NCBI GenBank assembly: GCA_958450365.1
Contig: CAUEEP010000743.1
Span: forward strand, 496,001-560,000
Source of the DNA: Mesorhabditis belari
Taxonomy: Eukaryota; Nematoda; Chromadorea; Rhabditida; Rhabditidae
Length of the DNA stretch: 64,000 nucleotides
Reading direction: 5' to 3'
Below are positions 11,249 to 25,000 of the stretch, piece by piece (position 1 is the first letter of the stretch; each line of letters starts with the position of its first letter). The position numbers were made by a program, and so were the translations under genes. The notes beneath the pieces were generated by a model. That model searched no databases. It was not told where the DNA came from and saw only the letters and a list, made by a program, of their open reading frames with translations.

Positions 11249-14200
11249 AAGTTTGTATTTCCAAATATGATATTTTATTTGGAAAGTTTTTAAAAAAAAC
11301 CTCAAAATAGTCGACGACAGGATGAGCGTACTCGGAGTCCCAATTGCGCTCAAACACCGAAGCTAGTTGTGATACCTGAAGACAGAATACATACACGTTT
11401 CCATTTAGCTTATAAATGAATTCAAACACCATTAAATCTTTGCACACATTCTTCTGTATACTATTTTTGTTAATATTAAAGCTGTTCAGAAAGTTTTTTC
11501 GTTCCTTTTCAAACTTCCTTTGAAAAATAACAAATATTCACCAATTAACCTATAGTTTCCTCTGAATAAAAAGTGTTTATTGTTGAATTTCCATCTTTTT
11601 AAGTCAATTTGGGCTCACTTTCAAGCAAATTCGAGAGTGAAAACACGTGTTTTTCGTAAAAATCTATAAAAAAAACCTCTACGAAGAAATTGGCTGAATG
11701 AATTTCTCAGAAAATTTGGCTATATACCAAACTTTTTATGCTCTATCTTTTATCTATTGACACAAAAGCTGGTTTCCTTAGCTAAATTGTCTAAACCACA
11801 TCATTGAGCCGTCCTTTTGACTACTCGACTTCATGCTCCCAAAAAAAAGTCCATACATAAGACATTTAAAACCCGTTTTAATGTTATTTTGCAGAAAAAT
11901 AATTGGCTTTTCTAATGAAATAAACCGTAATTCATTTGTTGGTTTTAAACGGAAGTACGAAAAGGAGCGAAAAGACTTTCTGGAGAGCCTAATATTAGGG
12001 ACTTAGAAAAGAAACTCCGGATCAAAAAAGTCACCATACAACGACTGTAAGTAAAGATGATCCCGTTTAATTAGTATTTTTAGAAACCACAATATCTTTT
12101 CTTTTTAACGGCATAAATAGAATTATACAGTGATCGCGGAATATAGACGTTTCAAAAAGGTACCAAAAAACGACTTGACGGCGGCTTAAATTTATAAAAA
12201 AGCATTATTTTTGACGAAACCCTGGTCTAAATTATTAACAGATCAAAAGCCCAAACTTAATAGAAGCTATTTACAGAAAACTAAAACAAATTCGGTGAAC
12301 TATTCCATTATAAATATTCCTTTGAAGAGTTGTGGCTCTGAAACAAAGGGCCCAAATTTGGTTTTTAAGTTGATTTTCAAATTGTTTTAACAAAGAGTAC
12401 GCAAAGAACAAATTTGTATTTGTATGTTATTTGTTTTAGTTAGTAAACTTCTTTCATTTCTTATTAGTGACAAAACATTTGAAAAACCGTGGAGAAATCT
12501 TGAGTTGAAGTTCGGCTCCGCCAGGCCATTTTTGGTGTCTTTTTTGAAAATTCCACTGGCCTTTTCAAAAGGAAGATTCGTAAAATTCTTTTTATATCGT
12601 TAAAAAAGAGAAGATATTGGGGTTTCTAAAAATACTAATCAACCCGGATCATCTTTACTTACAGTCCTTGTATGGTTGCTTTTTTGACCCGCAGTTTCTT
12701 CTGCAAGTCTAATAGGTTAATTTACATTTAAAGTTTATTTTTTTTTTGATTCATTCATTCATCTTTTAGAACTTTTAACTCACCAATGGTCTTTTTGAAC
12801 CATTTTGTTTCACGACCAAGGCTGTACCGGTTGTTCCACCTTCAAAATAATCACCCGACCAATTCGAAGTTCCTAAAAAGTTCAACTTTCAACTTTGTTT
12901 ATATTCAATGTTCAATATTCAAAAATATTCAATGTTTCAATTGATTTTCACATGACCTTTCCCCTATTTTTGATTAGTTTTCTCAAATTCTCTTTGATAA
13001 GACTTCCGATAAGTGGTAGCCAAATTAAATTTATAAATAAAAAAAAGGAGCGATCTTGTGAGTCCTAGATAAGAGTCTGTGACGCACGCACGGCTTGTAT
13101 CAAGAATAAAACAAAAAAAAACGGATGAGAGATAAGGGTAGACACGAAGTACCCGATCAAAGTTGATTCCGATATTTTTGAAGGGAAAATGAAAGCAGCT
13201 GTGACTTCCCTATCCCTCCCATATCACTACACTCAAAATCCCATTTTTCGATTTATCGCTTTGCTGACAGCAAAAACTGAACTATGAACAAAGAACTATG
13301 AACAAAACAAAACGCGCAAATTTTAGAATAGAAGCCATGCGATCGATGGTACGAGGAAGCAAAACTCTCACCAACAACAGCGGCTCCTTCAGTCACCACT
13401 ACTTTGTTGTGAGTGCGTCGATCTCTCACAATCACCGCCGCCTCCGTTTCACTGGGTGGTGGCACCTTGAAGATCTTCTGAAATTTGTATAAGTAGCAAA
13501 TTTTAAACAAAAGTTTTACTTACCACTTGAACACTTCCATTGCTATTGATGCCATCAAGATCTTGAAGGGCTTTCAGGAAACGAATGCCAAGCTGAAAAG
13601 ATTTATTTTACAACTTTGAAGACCTTTCCTTACCTCAGGATGATGAATAGCTGCCGAAAGGATTCTGACATGCACACCCCGGGCGATCGCTCTACGTAAA
13701 GCATCGTCCAATGTTGGCCATAACCTTTAAACAATTATAGTCAATTTTGCATTTGAATTTTAAAATTTCTAATCAAAGTAAAACTAACTCTCTGGGTTTG
13801 CGATAGACAAATAGTGGATGATAATCCATCACATGAACATAAGCAAATTGCTTGGCCGAGTCAAGAATTTCGATCAACGCTTCCAAATCCCATGTTCTAC
13901 CGGCGGCATTAAGCGGTTTCGGCGAAGACTGAAAGAACAAGTATCTACGATATATAAAAGCCGTCTGTCCGTCTGTACGGGCATTTTCTCAGCCGTCTTT
14001 AAGCCAAAAAAAACTGGTCAAACCGGTGGTCGAACCCGGATGTAGAAATAGAAATAGAAATGGAAATGCACGCTGTAGAAATGGACGCTCCAGAGTGCGC
14101 CACAGTGACATGTGTCACCCCCAAAAAAAACCAGCCGTTAGGCGAGTTTTTCACCTGATTAATTACGAAAGTTTTATGAGTTTTTTTTACCGCAATGTAT

Positions 14201-15598
14201 GCTTGAGTCTCAGCTCCATCAATCGACAGTTTTAGAGGATTTTCACTATTGTATCTAAAGAGTTTTTATTGAAAGTAAAAATGCGTGCAAATACTTGGCC
14301 AATTGTGTATTGCTGTGCCCAACAGCGAGCTCCCAATAAGTGTCATAGATTGAGCGCAAATCTTTGCCCAAGCAAGGGCAATCCTCCACAACAAAACCGA
14401 GTTCCATTTTCTGAATTTCGATTTTCGTTTACTCAAAGAAAGAAAGTGAGTCAATTACTTGATTGAGCGATCTCCAGTCGAGATTTGCTGATCCCAAATA
14501 GAAATGTCGATCATCGGCGAGCAGAAATTTGGAATGCATCTTCCCATCTCTTCGAGTCAATCTTTTCATCTCCAACTTTCTACGCTCAATCAAGCCTAAA
14601 TTTCGATAAAAACAAGGCGAATAATGATCTCAAACCAAGGTCCTCCAAAATATTTCCATCTTCATTGTCTCCTTTGTCTTTTGGTGGGAAGCTCTCAACC
14701 ATTCCAATCTTGATTACATTTCCCTTCTCTTTTAATTGTTCAAAGATGGCGTCACCCTAAGAAATGTTTATTTCTATTCAATTTACTTATTTCTATCTCT
14801 ATTTCTATGAAATAAATCGATTGAATTACTTCATTTGCAAAGTGAAAATCGTGTGGATCGCTGAGAACATGACGACCTTGTAGACTCGATTTATATGCGG
14901 CAATTACAAGTTCTTTCTCGGCTCTGAAATGTTTCAATATTCCATCAAAATGAAATTTTGTTGTGCTTTTTAAATATAACTAGTTTACCTTTCAATAATT
15001 CGACTCCAGGCTTCAAAAGTCGATTCCGGAATGCGTGCGCCCGGGAATGAAACATTAGTAGGAATACTCTCCGCTATGCTTATTCTAAAAACAAAAATAA
15101 AAAAACTTTTCATACAGTATAAAAGCACATTAATAATATCATTAAATTGCTTAATCATTTTTGAAAAAAAAATCAACTTAAAAGGCTAACCCACCATTGC
15201 ACTAACCATGGGGTGTTTAAAAGTCCACCAAAGCGAGTCTGTTGGTGTAATTGACCTTTCAAAGTCGATCAATGTCAACGACGTTTTATTATTTATCAAT
15301 ATTTATTGCTCACCTACAAGTTGCGTAGCATTTAGCATCATCTATACTCTCTGTTCTTTGTGTTTTGTATAATGAATAGAAAGAGAGATAAAGGATGAGA
15401 AGTGAAGGGAAAAGAGCGCTTGTCCACGACTGAAAATGACAATGAGCTGAATCTTAAAATGCCAGCCACTCCACCAACCACCAAATTTTCACTGCTCGAC
15501 TTCTTTTTCTCAGATTTGCTTTCAAAGTTTTCCTTTATCTCGTGATCACAATTTTGAGCGAGATCAAGTTTTGACGTTGATTCTCTCGATGATTCCAT
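11244..15598 (-). CDS. Phospholipase D family protein, PLD3/PLD4-like
   Basis: Exons join in phase from [15 protein letters not shown] (15598). A single membrane anchor follows ([19 protein letters not shown]), then a luminal stretch [20 protein letters not shown]. The first HKD motif is HSKFLLAD followed by [11 protein letters not shown]. The second is HNKVVVTE followed by TSNWSGDYF. Acidic Glu in the second motif and the type II topology are typical of PLD3/PLD4 rather than classical PLD1/2. That family includes 5' exonucleases of the endolysosome; the activity here is inference. The penultimate intron (11376 to about 12780) holds two transposons back to back. The last exon ([20 protein letters not shown]) may end at 11244 or splice at a GTTTTT after YFE, so the C-terminus is uncertain. 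Confidence 0.92.
11479..11989. mobile_element. Mariner-like MITE K
   Basis: A 511-bp element with inverted ends of about 40 bp. The left reads GCTGTTCAGAAAGTTTTTTC and the right is the complement of GGCTCTCCAGAAAGTCTTTT. TA lies on both sides. The TTCAGAAAGT type of end resembles mariner-family termini. It has no transposase frame and abuts element J1. Confidence 0.65.
11990..12714. mobile_element. Inverted-repeat element J, copy J1
   Basis: About 725 bp with inverted ends of about 100 bp (GTAAGTAAAGATGATCC, then ATTAGTATTTTTAGAAACC). It matches J2 at 57353-58083 along its whole length in opposite orientation, including a non-palindromic core (CAGTGATCGCGGAATATAGA). It lies in the PLD-like gene intron. 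No coding frame is seen. Confidence 0.85.
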
Positions 15599-17052
15599 TG
15601 AAAATTTCTGAAAAATTGTTCGTTTTCCTATTTTGTGTGTTTAGATCTATATAAAAAATGAGTTATTTGCAATATAAATAAGTGCATTTTATTTTTTCAA
15701 CAACGCCAAACAAAGTCTGGACTCTGTCCTGTCCTCACTGGTATCAGGAGCTCACCAAAAAGCTCTCTCTCTATCAACAAGACATCAAAAATGAACAAAA
15801 CAATCGATTGTGGTTAAAGTTGAAAAAGAATTCTTGTTGATCCCCTAATAAGTTTATAAGAAGCAGAAAAAGGAAATAAAGGTAAAAAGAAAAGAAAAGC
15901 TATCTTTATATGGTGGTGATTTCTTGGTATTTGCCGGCCGCCTCAACTGATAAGGGAAAAGCAAAAAAAGAAAATGAGGGACTCTCAATTCTCTCGAAAT
16001 GGACACTCGGGTGATAGGTCCGGAGAAAAAGAAGTGAATTATTGAACTCGTGATCAGATGATCGAAAGTATTTCATGAATAAACTAATAAGACCAAAGTT
16101 GAAGCTAAAATACGTCACTGCTTTGATTTTATTGAAGTTTACTTGTCTCTTAATCTCACTTATTAGCTTTATTTATGAATTAGGAGTTCGCTAGCTTTAT
16201 TTATTAATCACGAGACTTTTGACAGCGATTTTTTTTCAATGCAGTTACTTGATCTTAAGCCTTTGTGTTTTCAGATCAAAGCCAGTGCCCTTTCATTTCC
16301 TCAATGTAAAGTTTTCAATCAAGTAGACCCAATCAAAAGTTTAACTCAACCCTAGAAAACAATTCTGAGTAAAATATAAGAAATAGCGAAAGAATGAATG
16401 AATGACGTCGAAAGTGGAGAGCACTTTGAGCGCTCATCTGCCCTATTCTAAGGCTACTGACTGATATGGACCGTCAGAGTGAGAAAGAGAGGAAATCAAA
16501 GATACAGAGACAATCACTCACTCTTTTTTTTCTTTTCTTTTCTTTGCTTCTCGATGAAATCTTCTCAATACCACACGTGGCATAAACAGTCCACTTCCGA
16601 TCTAGGTTATTATGATTAGAGAAATTTCAAGAAAGAAAACAAGTCCTTGTGACTGTCAAGCATTCTTTTTATTCTAGGTTTTGAAATATTTAGCTTGTTT
16701 CCAAATCAAAACAAACTGTGATCGAGTAATCAAAGATCAAACTAATAATAATCAAAGACTCTAAAGCGGCGAAAATAATCACCATTGTTCACAGATTCTC
16801 CGAAACAAATCTTGTTGTGTGTATTAATTTCTGATTATTAAATGTACAACGAATTTATTAGCGATCAATTTGTACAAATCATATATACAATAATTAGAAA
16901 TATTTAGAGATAATTAGAGAGAATATAATCGACTTTTTTTTAGGCTTTTAGGCTTTTAGGCTTTTTCGGCTACTTGTTAGACCAAAAAATTGCAATAAAC
17001 ACTGGAAAAATGCCTGAAAAAAAAAGAAAAACGTTTTGTTATTATGATTTTC

Positions 17053-17681
17053 GGGAGTGGGACAAATGCGACCTTTTTTTTGCGCACCCGGACATTTGCG
17101 CACCCGGACATTTGCGCACCTTTTTTTCCGCACCTTGCCCATTAGCGTACCCTTTTTCGCGTTTTAAAAAAGCTCTAAAAAGCTAATATTAGCCAATTTC
17201 TATTCCAAAAGTTGTTTTTCTAGGTAATTTTAGGGCGTAGAATCGAAATTTTGACATATCAGAGCTTGTGGAAACAAACGGACGGAGTTATACAAAGAGA
17301 AAAATCGACAATTTTCTGTAATTTGATCTAGCCGTTTTGTCTTTCAAATTGGTAATTGGGAACTAAATAGAAACTATAAAGGCACTAAATAGGAACCAAA
17401 TAGGAACTAAATAGGGACTAAATAGGGACTAAATCTCTTTTAACAATTGTCACCTTATCGCCTTCTTTCAAATTGGTTCCACACGCTCTGTTAGGTCAAA
17501 ATTTCGATTCTACGCCCTAAAATTACCTAGAAAAACAACTTTTGGAATAGAAATTGGCTAATATTAGCTTTTTAGAGCTTTTTTAAAACGCGAAAAAGGG
17601 TACGCTAAAGGGCAAGGTGCGGAAAAAAAGGTGCGCAAATGTCCGGGTGCGCAAAAAAAAGGTCGCATTTGTCCCACTCCC
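17053..17681. mobile_element. Foldback element family C, copy C1, with 8-bp target duplication
   Basis: A 629-bp element whose ends are GGGAGTGGGACAAATGCGAC and its complement, with inverted arms of about 230 bp or more. It is flanked by a perfect 8-bp direct repeat TGATTTTC (17045-17052 and 17682-17689). The centre carries a small tandem array of AGGAACTAAATAGG. The left arm has GCGCACCCGGACATTT twice. Eight-base duplications fit hAT-like or P-like transposition. Confidence 0.88.
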
Positions 17682-17992
17682 TGATTTTCTTGAATAACAT
17701 TGATTTTAATTATGCTTTCCGTTTCTAATTTACAAAAAACCAAATGTTTATTCCGTTGATTTTAAATGTTTATTGTTTTAAAAGTTTTTATGTGGGCAAA
17801 TTTTTGTGTTTCATGTACACTCAACATTCACTTCATCAATTCACTTCATTTAGTCACTCTATCGATTATAAATTGGAAACTTCATCGATTTATATTCTTC
17901 TTTTCGTTTTTTAAAGAATCATTGTTGAAAAGTATTTTGAAAAACTCGACTCAAAGTAGTATACAAGGGTTTACTTTGCACGACTCACCCCT

Positions 17993-18072
17993 CCTCTCCC
18001 CTCTCCTCTCCTCTCCTCTCCTCTCCTCTCCTCTCCTCTCCTCTCCTCTCCTCTCCTCTCCTCTCCTCCCCT
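17993..18072. repeat. Pyrimidine microsatellite (CTCTC)n
   Basis: About 80 bp of pure pentamer CTCTC/TCTCC on the plus strand in the tat-1 upstream region. Long open frames on both strands here (SSPLLSSPLL or RRGEERRGEE type) are repeat artefacts. Confidence 0.95.
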
Positions 18073-19049
18073 CCCTCCCCCACCAATCCTTTCTTTACCC
18101 AGCTCTTCTCTTTTTGCTAAATAAACAAACAAAACAGTGATGGGGTATTTTACTTTTATGACCACATATGTTTTCTGTATTATACTTTGCAATCAATAAT
18201 AGAACGAAGAAGTGCGCGACTCTTCTCTCCTTCACTCCTCTCCCTTTTCTTTCCCATGATTCACGGAAACAAATCTCGCTGTGTCGAAATCTATCATTTA
18301 CCTTTTTCACTAACTTTTTCATATATCTGAAAAACCTTTTTAGACATTTCATCAAATATTTTTTTTTGCTATCGGTTCAGAGAATTAGGGTCAATTGCTT
18401 ATCACTCATTTCCTTTGCTTCAGCGATCGATCCATCAAATTTTCGTGTCAAATGAATTTTGAAAACAAACACGATCACGAATTTCCCTGTTTTTTATTGA
18501 ATTATTTATTTTGAAAAAAAAAAAATCTTGAATTTTTTATGGCTCAAAATTGCTTGATTAGACCTGTTTTTTATGTTGGAGAAAACTTTCCGGGAGAGAG
18601 ACGCGTGAAAAAAAGGCGAATGGAATGTGAATGATCATGAATGACCTTGAATGCATAAATCGATTTCAAGAGAAGATATCTATCCTTTTTATATCTTTCA
18701 ACTTTCTAAAAACCTAAAAATCGTATGAATTTGTTTCAATTTCAGGGTTTGAGAGCCGTTTTCCTAACAAGTCTTTATGTTTAAAGGCCTCCGAATAAAA
18801 AGGATACGTTAGAGGTTTGTTATCTTAAAAGTTTTCGATCTCAACTCATACTTTTAAAGCTTACGAGAGCTTGCTAGTTATTCGTTAATCATAATTGCCT
18901 TTATAAATAGCCTCTATTATGTAATGGGCTTTTGTAATTGGTACAATTGAAATCGGAGACATTTTGCTTGTAATTGAGCTTTACTTAAAAGTTAAATACA
19001 ATACAATTTCATTTGTTTTGTTTAATTAGATTGATTCAATTCAGGACTG

Positions 19050-22000
19050 ATGCCTCCCGACGCGCCGAATGTCGCGCATCGTCCATCGGTTCGACGACTT
19101 TACATCAATCGAGATCAACAGCACAAATTTCGAAACAATGTGATCAGGTGATTGATGAAAAGATCATCAAAAGACCTAGATAGTTTCAAAAAGTTGACTT
19201 TAAAAGAAAAAAAAGCTCATCTTTAATACCTACAGGGTTGCTCAAAGGTATTACAACTATTATTGATTGTGATCTCTCTCTCTCTCATTGCTCCGATTGA
19301 AATGTTTTTTATATCAATCGCCAGACGAAGACACAAGAAAGCTAATGATATCATAAGGATTTCAATTGAGCAACTGATTGAAGCGATTGAGCAAGATATT
19401 TGAGTTTAAAGTTAGATTGTCAATGGAATAAGAAGTAGGCTGAAATGAAATGTCAGATAAGCGCCTAATTTAAACGCCTTGAATTATTCTATTTAGATCT
19501 TAAAAGCAAAGATTTCCTCTAAAAGATACTATCATTAGTTTTGTTGAAAGCTCTGTGATTAGATTTGAAACCGAAATTTTACTTGATACAATCTATTAAT
19601 AACAAAAAAGAAAAGCTGTTGATGACTTTCTGAAACGATTAAATAAATGCGTGAAGTCCAATTGAGGTGATTTTTAAACGTAAACTTTACTGCTTTTAAA
19701 CATAATGCGCAATGTGTATTGCTTGATTTACTTAATTTTAATGTACAAAAGTATTGCCTCAAAATCTTGTTCCAATATTTTCTACATCTACATGTTTTCA
19801 GCACATGCAAGTACAGCATTCTCTCATTTTTCCCGCGATTTCTCTATGAGCAATTTCGTCGCTACTCAAACATTTTCTTTCTTTGCATTGTTCTGCTTCA
19901 GGTTTGTTAAAGTATAAAATAAAATTTTATGCAAATATCTTAGCAAATTCATGGAATTTCACCGACCGGTCGCTACACAACTCTTGTGCCATTTGTCATC
20001 ATTTTGTCGATCTCAGCTCTTAAAGAAATTTTTGAAGATATTGTGAGTGTTTACAGGAACGAAAAAATGATATACCGTAATACAGCGCCATAATGACGGG
20101 TGTACAGTCGCGTAGTCTAACTTTGAACGCGTCCTGTTCTCCGCGCTGCTTTAAGCTACAGTGTGCGCTTGGGTGTCAAATGATAGCTCTTGTAATCTAG
20201 TATTTTTTGGTATCAAAAGTGTAGTTGGGAAAAATCTAGAGACAGAGAAGAGAATGATTTTCTAAAAAGGAATTAGACTACGCGAATGTACGAGGAAATG
20301 GCGTTCTATTAGAGTATTTAGGTTTAATTAATTCATTTAATTCATTTTCAATTTTCAGAAACGTCGAGCTTCAGACACTAAGGTCAACAATTTTCCAACT
20401 TGTGCATTAAAGGGTGGACAATTTGAGCAAATCAAATGGAAAGAGGTAGGGAAAAGTAGAAGGTAGTAAATGAATGTTTTTGCAGGTTCGTGTTGGAGAA
20501 ATTCTGAGGGTAAACTGCGATCAATTATTTCCCGCCGATCTCCTTTTACTAACATCGAGTGAGACACAGGGAATGGCCTACATTGAAACGAGTAATCTTG
20601 ACGGGGAAACGAATCTCAAAATCAAACAGGTTTTTTAAAAATAATGAAATAAATTAAATATATAAAAATAAAAAAAAGGAAGCTGGTCAAAACAGGCAAA
20701 AATAGCCCCTCTGCGGTTAAATTTCTATGTGTTTCTTATTCTTATTGAATGCAGAATAAAATTTTGCATTCAATTCGACATTTTGCATACTTTGCGATCA
20801 CTTAAAACAGAATTGGTGTCGAGAAAAGCTCAGTTAATCTATTTTTAAGCCATTTTTCGTTTTTTTTTTGGCATTTGATCATCCCAGATTTGCTCTAAAC
20901 GGCTTCAAAAATCCAGTAGATAGCTAATCTTTTTTCTACATCCAATGAAAATAAGAAACACAAATAAACTTAATCGCAAACACATTATTTTGTTTTGATC
21001 AGCTTTCATAAAAAACACTTTATTAGGCTCTACCAATCACAGCCGAGATGACCTCGTCAAACGAGGTGCAAAAGCTGAGTGGGGCTGAGATCGAATGTGA
21101 GCTCCCGTCTAGAAATGTTAACGAGTTTTCGGGAAATCTCATCTATCAGGAACAGATTAAACATTTCGGTAATAGAACAATGAAAAGATAAAGCAATTGG
21201 ATATAACTAGGCATGGAACAACTTCTGCTTCGTGGTGCTCGTCTAAAGAACACTGGATGGATTTATGGAGCCGTCATCTATACTGGACACGATTCAAAAC
21301 TTCTAATGAACAGCAAAAGAGCTCCCTTGAAGAGGTAAAACTTTTAAATTTCTGTAAATCACAAAGTTTATCGTTTTAAGTGGAACAATTGATCGAATGA
21401 CAAATCGACGAATCATTGTTCTCTTTGGAGTCCTCGTTACATTAGCTATTCTCTCAGCTGCTGGACAAGAGGTTCGATTTAAAAAAGGAGAAAATCAAAT
21501 GAAATTGTTTTCAGATTTGGAACGCAAATAACTGGGATCAAGCATGGTATTTAAACAAATTGAACAGCAGTCCAGCAATTCTGTCATGGTTTCCTTTTGG
21601 AATGAACGCAATCACTTTTTTCATTCTCTACAATAATCTCATTCCAATCTCTCTTCAAGTCACACTCGAGATGGTGCGATTCTTTCAGGTAAACTAAAAA
21701 GCTTACCCTAAAGACTCTAATAAACGTGCGTACAGTCGCGTAGTCTAACTTTGAACGCGTCCTGTTCTCCGCGCTGCTTTAAGCTACAGTGTGCGCTTTT
21801 TTGTCAAATGATAGCTCTTGTAATCTAGTATTTTTTGGTGTCAAAAGTGTAGTTGGGAAAAATCTAGAGACAGAGAAAAGAAATGTACGCGACTGTACGA
21901 AGAGGTGGCGCTCTATTAGAGTATTTATGGGCTTTTTACAAATCAAATTCTAGGCTTATTTCATTAATTGGGATATTCAAATGTACGATGAAAGAACTGA

Positions 22001-25000
22001 TTCGCGAGCAATTGCCCGCACTAGCAATTTGAATGAAGAATTGGGATTGGTGAGTTTGAAAAAAGAAAAACTATCTTATAACATTCTTCAGGTAAAATTT
22101 GTGATGTCCGACAAAACTGGCACTCTGACACGAAATGTAATGAAGTTCAAAAGGTTGAGAACTTTTGAGAAAACAAATAGAATGTTTTTTTCAGATGCAC
22201 AGTTGGAAGCAAAATGTATGGCGAGAGTACGGGCGAAGAATTCCACGATGAGCATTTAATTGAAGATGCTCGAAAAGTTTGTGGTGTAAATGAATCAAAG
22301 ATTAGATAAATCATTCAGGAAACTGCTGAAGGGAAAGATATCCGCGAACTATTGACAATGATGGCTGTATGTCATACGGTTGTCCCTGAGAAGAAAGATG
22401 ATGAGGTAATCATCATCATTGTCATGAAATGGCTATCGATTTTCTGATTTCTGATTTTCCCAACCAATCACTAGATTTTAAAAAGTTCTTTTATGATTTG
22501 TTGCTAGTGAAAAGTTGTGCAAAGTTATCAGCTTTTTGACGAAAGATTTCAGCTGTAGAACAAAATATTTCAAGAAATCATGATTTTCAGAAGAGCTTTC
22601 AATAAAAAGCTAATTATTCATTAAGAAATCTATTGCTATTCATTGTTTTATCGCTTCAAAACTCAGAAAAACATATTGATAAAAATTCATGGAAATCTTT
22701 GAATAGAACCATGTTGATTAAAAAAATATCGAGCTAGTAGAACCAATCAAAAAAAATTAAGGTAAGCAAAGTTGGGTTGACTCCAATGATCGAAAAGTTT
22801 CTCTAGCATTTCAAATCAAAAATTGCCCCGCTGTTATTAGTTTAAGATTTAAGATTATAACTTTTCATTCCAGCAAACAGAAATTAAATAGCTGTGGAGA
22901 AATTTATATAAATTAACCATTTCATATGCATTGATCCAATATCACTGACGATGCATTGATCTAATATCCAATATCCAATATCAAATTCATATCCATTGAT
23001 CCAATATCCAATTTTACTGACGCAACTAACTTCAGATTCTCTATCAATCCTCATCTCCCGATGAAGGAGCACTTGTTCGAGGAGCCGCCTCTCAAAATGT
23101 TGTCTTCCACACACGTCAGCCACAAAAAGTTGTGATCAATCTGGTAGGTAATTAAAAAAAACAGTTTCATGATTAAGCATTAAACATCAACACCATTTTA
23201 AAATCAAAATTTTAGTTTGATCGTGATGTTTCTTTTGAAGTTCTTGATGTGATCGAGTTCACATCTGATCGAAAGAGAATGAGTGTCATCGTTCGCGACG
23301 AAAATAAGAAGATCAAATTATATTGTAAAGGAGCTGTAAGTGCTTTGGCTTTAGATAAATTCTAGAATATTTTCAGGACACAGCAATTTTCGAACGCGTT
23401 TCCGCAGGATCGCGAAAAAGTCTTGATTTTGTGAAAGAAGCTCTTGAACAATATGCATCGTTTGGATATCGAACACTTTGTTTTGCATCAAAAGAAATTG
23501 ATGAGGTTATAATTGGAAAAAAAGATTATTAAAAGACTAAAGAAAGAAAGCTTTAGAGTGTTTACTCACAATGGTCACCGAAATTCAAGAAAGCTGGTGT
23601 GCTGATTGAGGGAAGAAAAAAAGCAATGGAAGATGTGGCTGAAGAGATTGAAAAAGAAATGAGATTGATTGGAGCAACAGCAATTGAAGATAAACTCCAA
23701 GAAGTAGAAAATATATAAAAAATAATATAAAAAAACAAGAAAAAGTAGGATATAAACAATAAAATCTTTTTAGTATGTACCGGAGACAATTCAAGCTTTA
23801 ATGGCAGCGGATATTCACGTTTGGATGCTCACAGGAGACAAACGAGAAACAGCTATCAATATTGGTAAGAGAAAAAGCTACCTTAAATACTGTAATAGTA
23901 CCCCACCCCCATAATGACGGTGCGGAGTGCTGCGTAGTCTAGCTCTGAACGAGTTTTTCTTGACACTGGTTTATGCTACAATGCGCGCTTAGGTATCAAA
24001 AAATAGCTGAAATTCAGGGCTGTTTTTTGATACCAAAGACGCATTTTTTGAAAGTACGGGCGCTTTGAAAAAAATGAAATATAAAAAAATTTTGCGACTA
24101 CGCGGCTGTACGAGGGGGTGGAGTACTATTACAGTATTTACGGTATCAATATTGGTAAGAGAAACAACTATCAATATTTGTAAGAGAAACAGCTATCAAT
24201 ATTGGTAAGGTATCTAAAATTACAAATAATTTCCAAGTTTACATGTAGATCTCTTCGTAAATCCATAAAATTCAAAAAAGAAACTCAAACTCAAGAAATT
24301 TTAGCTCATTCTTGTGCTCTCTGCAATAACAACACCGAGCTACTCATTGTCGACAAGGCAACTTATGATGACACTTATCATAAACTTGTTCAATTTGTTG
24401 ATAGAGCAAAAGAACTTGAACAACAGCAACGGTTTATAGTTTTCATTTCTTTACTTTTAAAAAAAACTTTATAGAGAATTCGCAATGGTGATCGATGGTA
24501 AATCGCTTGTTCACGCATTAACCGGAGAAGCTCGAGAATATTTCGGTCAATTGGCTTTACTGTGTCGATCAGTGGTTTGCTGCAGAATGAGTCCCATGCA
24601 GAAAGCTGAGGTTGTAAAGAAAGGTGATGAAAAAGTAAAAATATCCATTCAGGTAGTGGATCTAGTTCGAAAACTTGGCGATCACGTGGTTTTAGCGATT
24701 GGAGATGGGGCAAATGATGTGGCAATGATACAGGTGAACATTAAACATTGAGAAATTCCAACCCCTCCCTAATTCGACCTTCGCTTTCTCAGCCGTCTCT
24801 TGACCGATTTTTCTAAAATTTTGTTTACAAATAGAAATTGGTATTCTCTGCTTGTAGACAAACAGAGCAATCGGTCAAGAGACGGCTGAGAAAATGAAGA
24901 TGGAATTAGGTTCGGGTTGGAATTTCCCCATGTCTAGTACACATGGGTTCTCGTTTTTATTCAAGAAATATCTTCACTACAAAACAATTTTCAGGCCGCA

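Larger units (their letters stand above)
15599..19049. other. Divergent promoter region between the PLD-like gene and tat-1
   Basis: About 3.4 kb with no gene recognised. It contains the family C element (17053-17681), a TAGGCTTTT tandem at about 16940-16970 and the CTCTC repeat near 18000. A CAG splice acceptor precedes the tat-1 ATG at 19050 by five bases, so part of this space may be a 5' UTR intron or an outron. Confidence 0.6.

Noticed and set aside
13960..14060. tRNA gene suggested by GGTCGAACCCGG in a PLD-like gene intron
   Set aside because: Only a B-box-like match is present; the neighbouring sequence is a repeat shared with element D, not a cloverleaf.
15180..15270. Extra PLD-like exon reading [16 protein letters not shown]
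   Set aside because: It cannot be joined in phase to the next exon, whereas the exon at about 15340-15425 (membrane anchor) joins directly and gives the expected [14 protein letters not shown].
17766..18192. Long repetitive open frames over the CTCTC repeat
   Set aside because: Any pure pentamer repeat is open in several frames. There is no start context, domain or splice partner.
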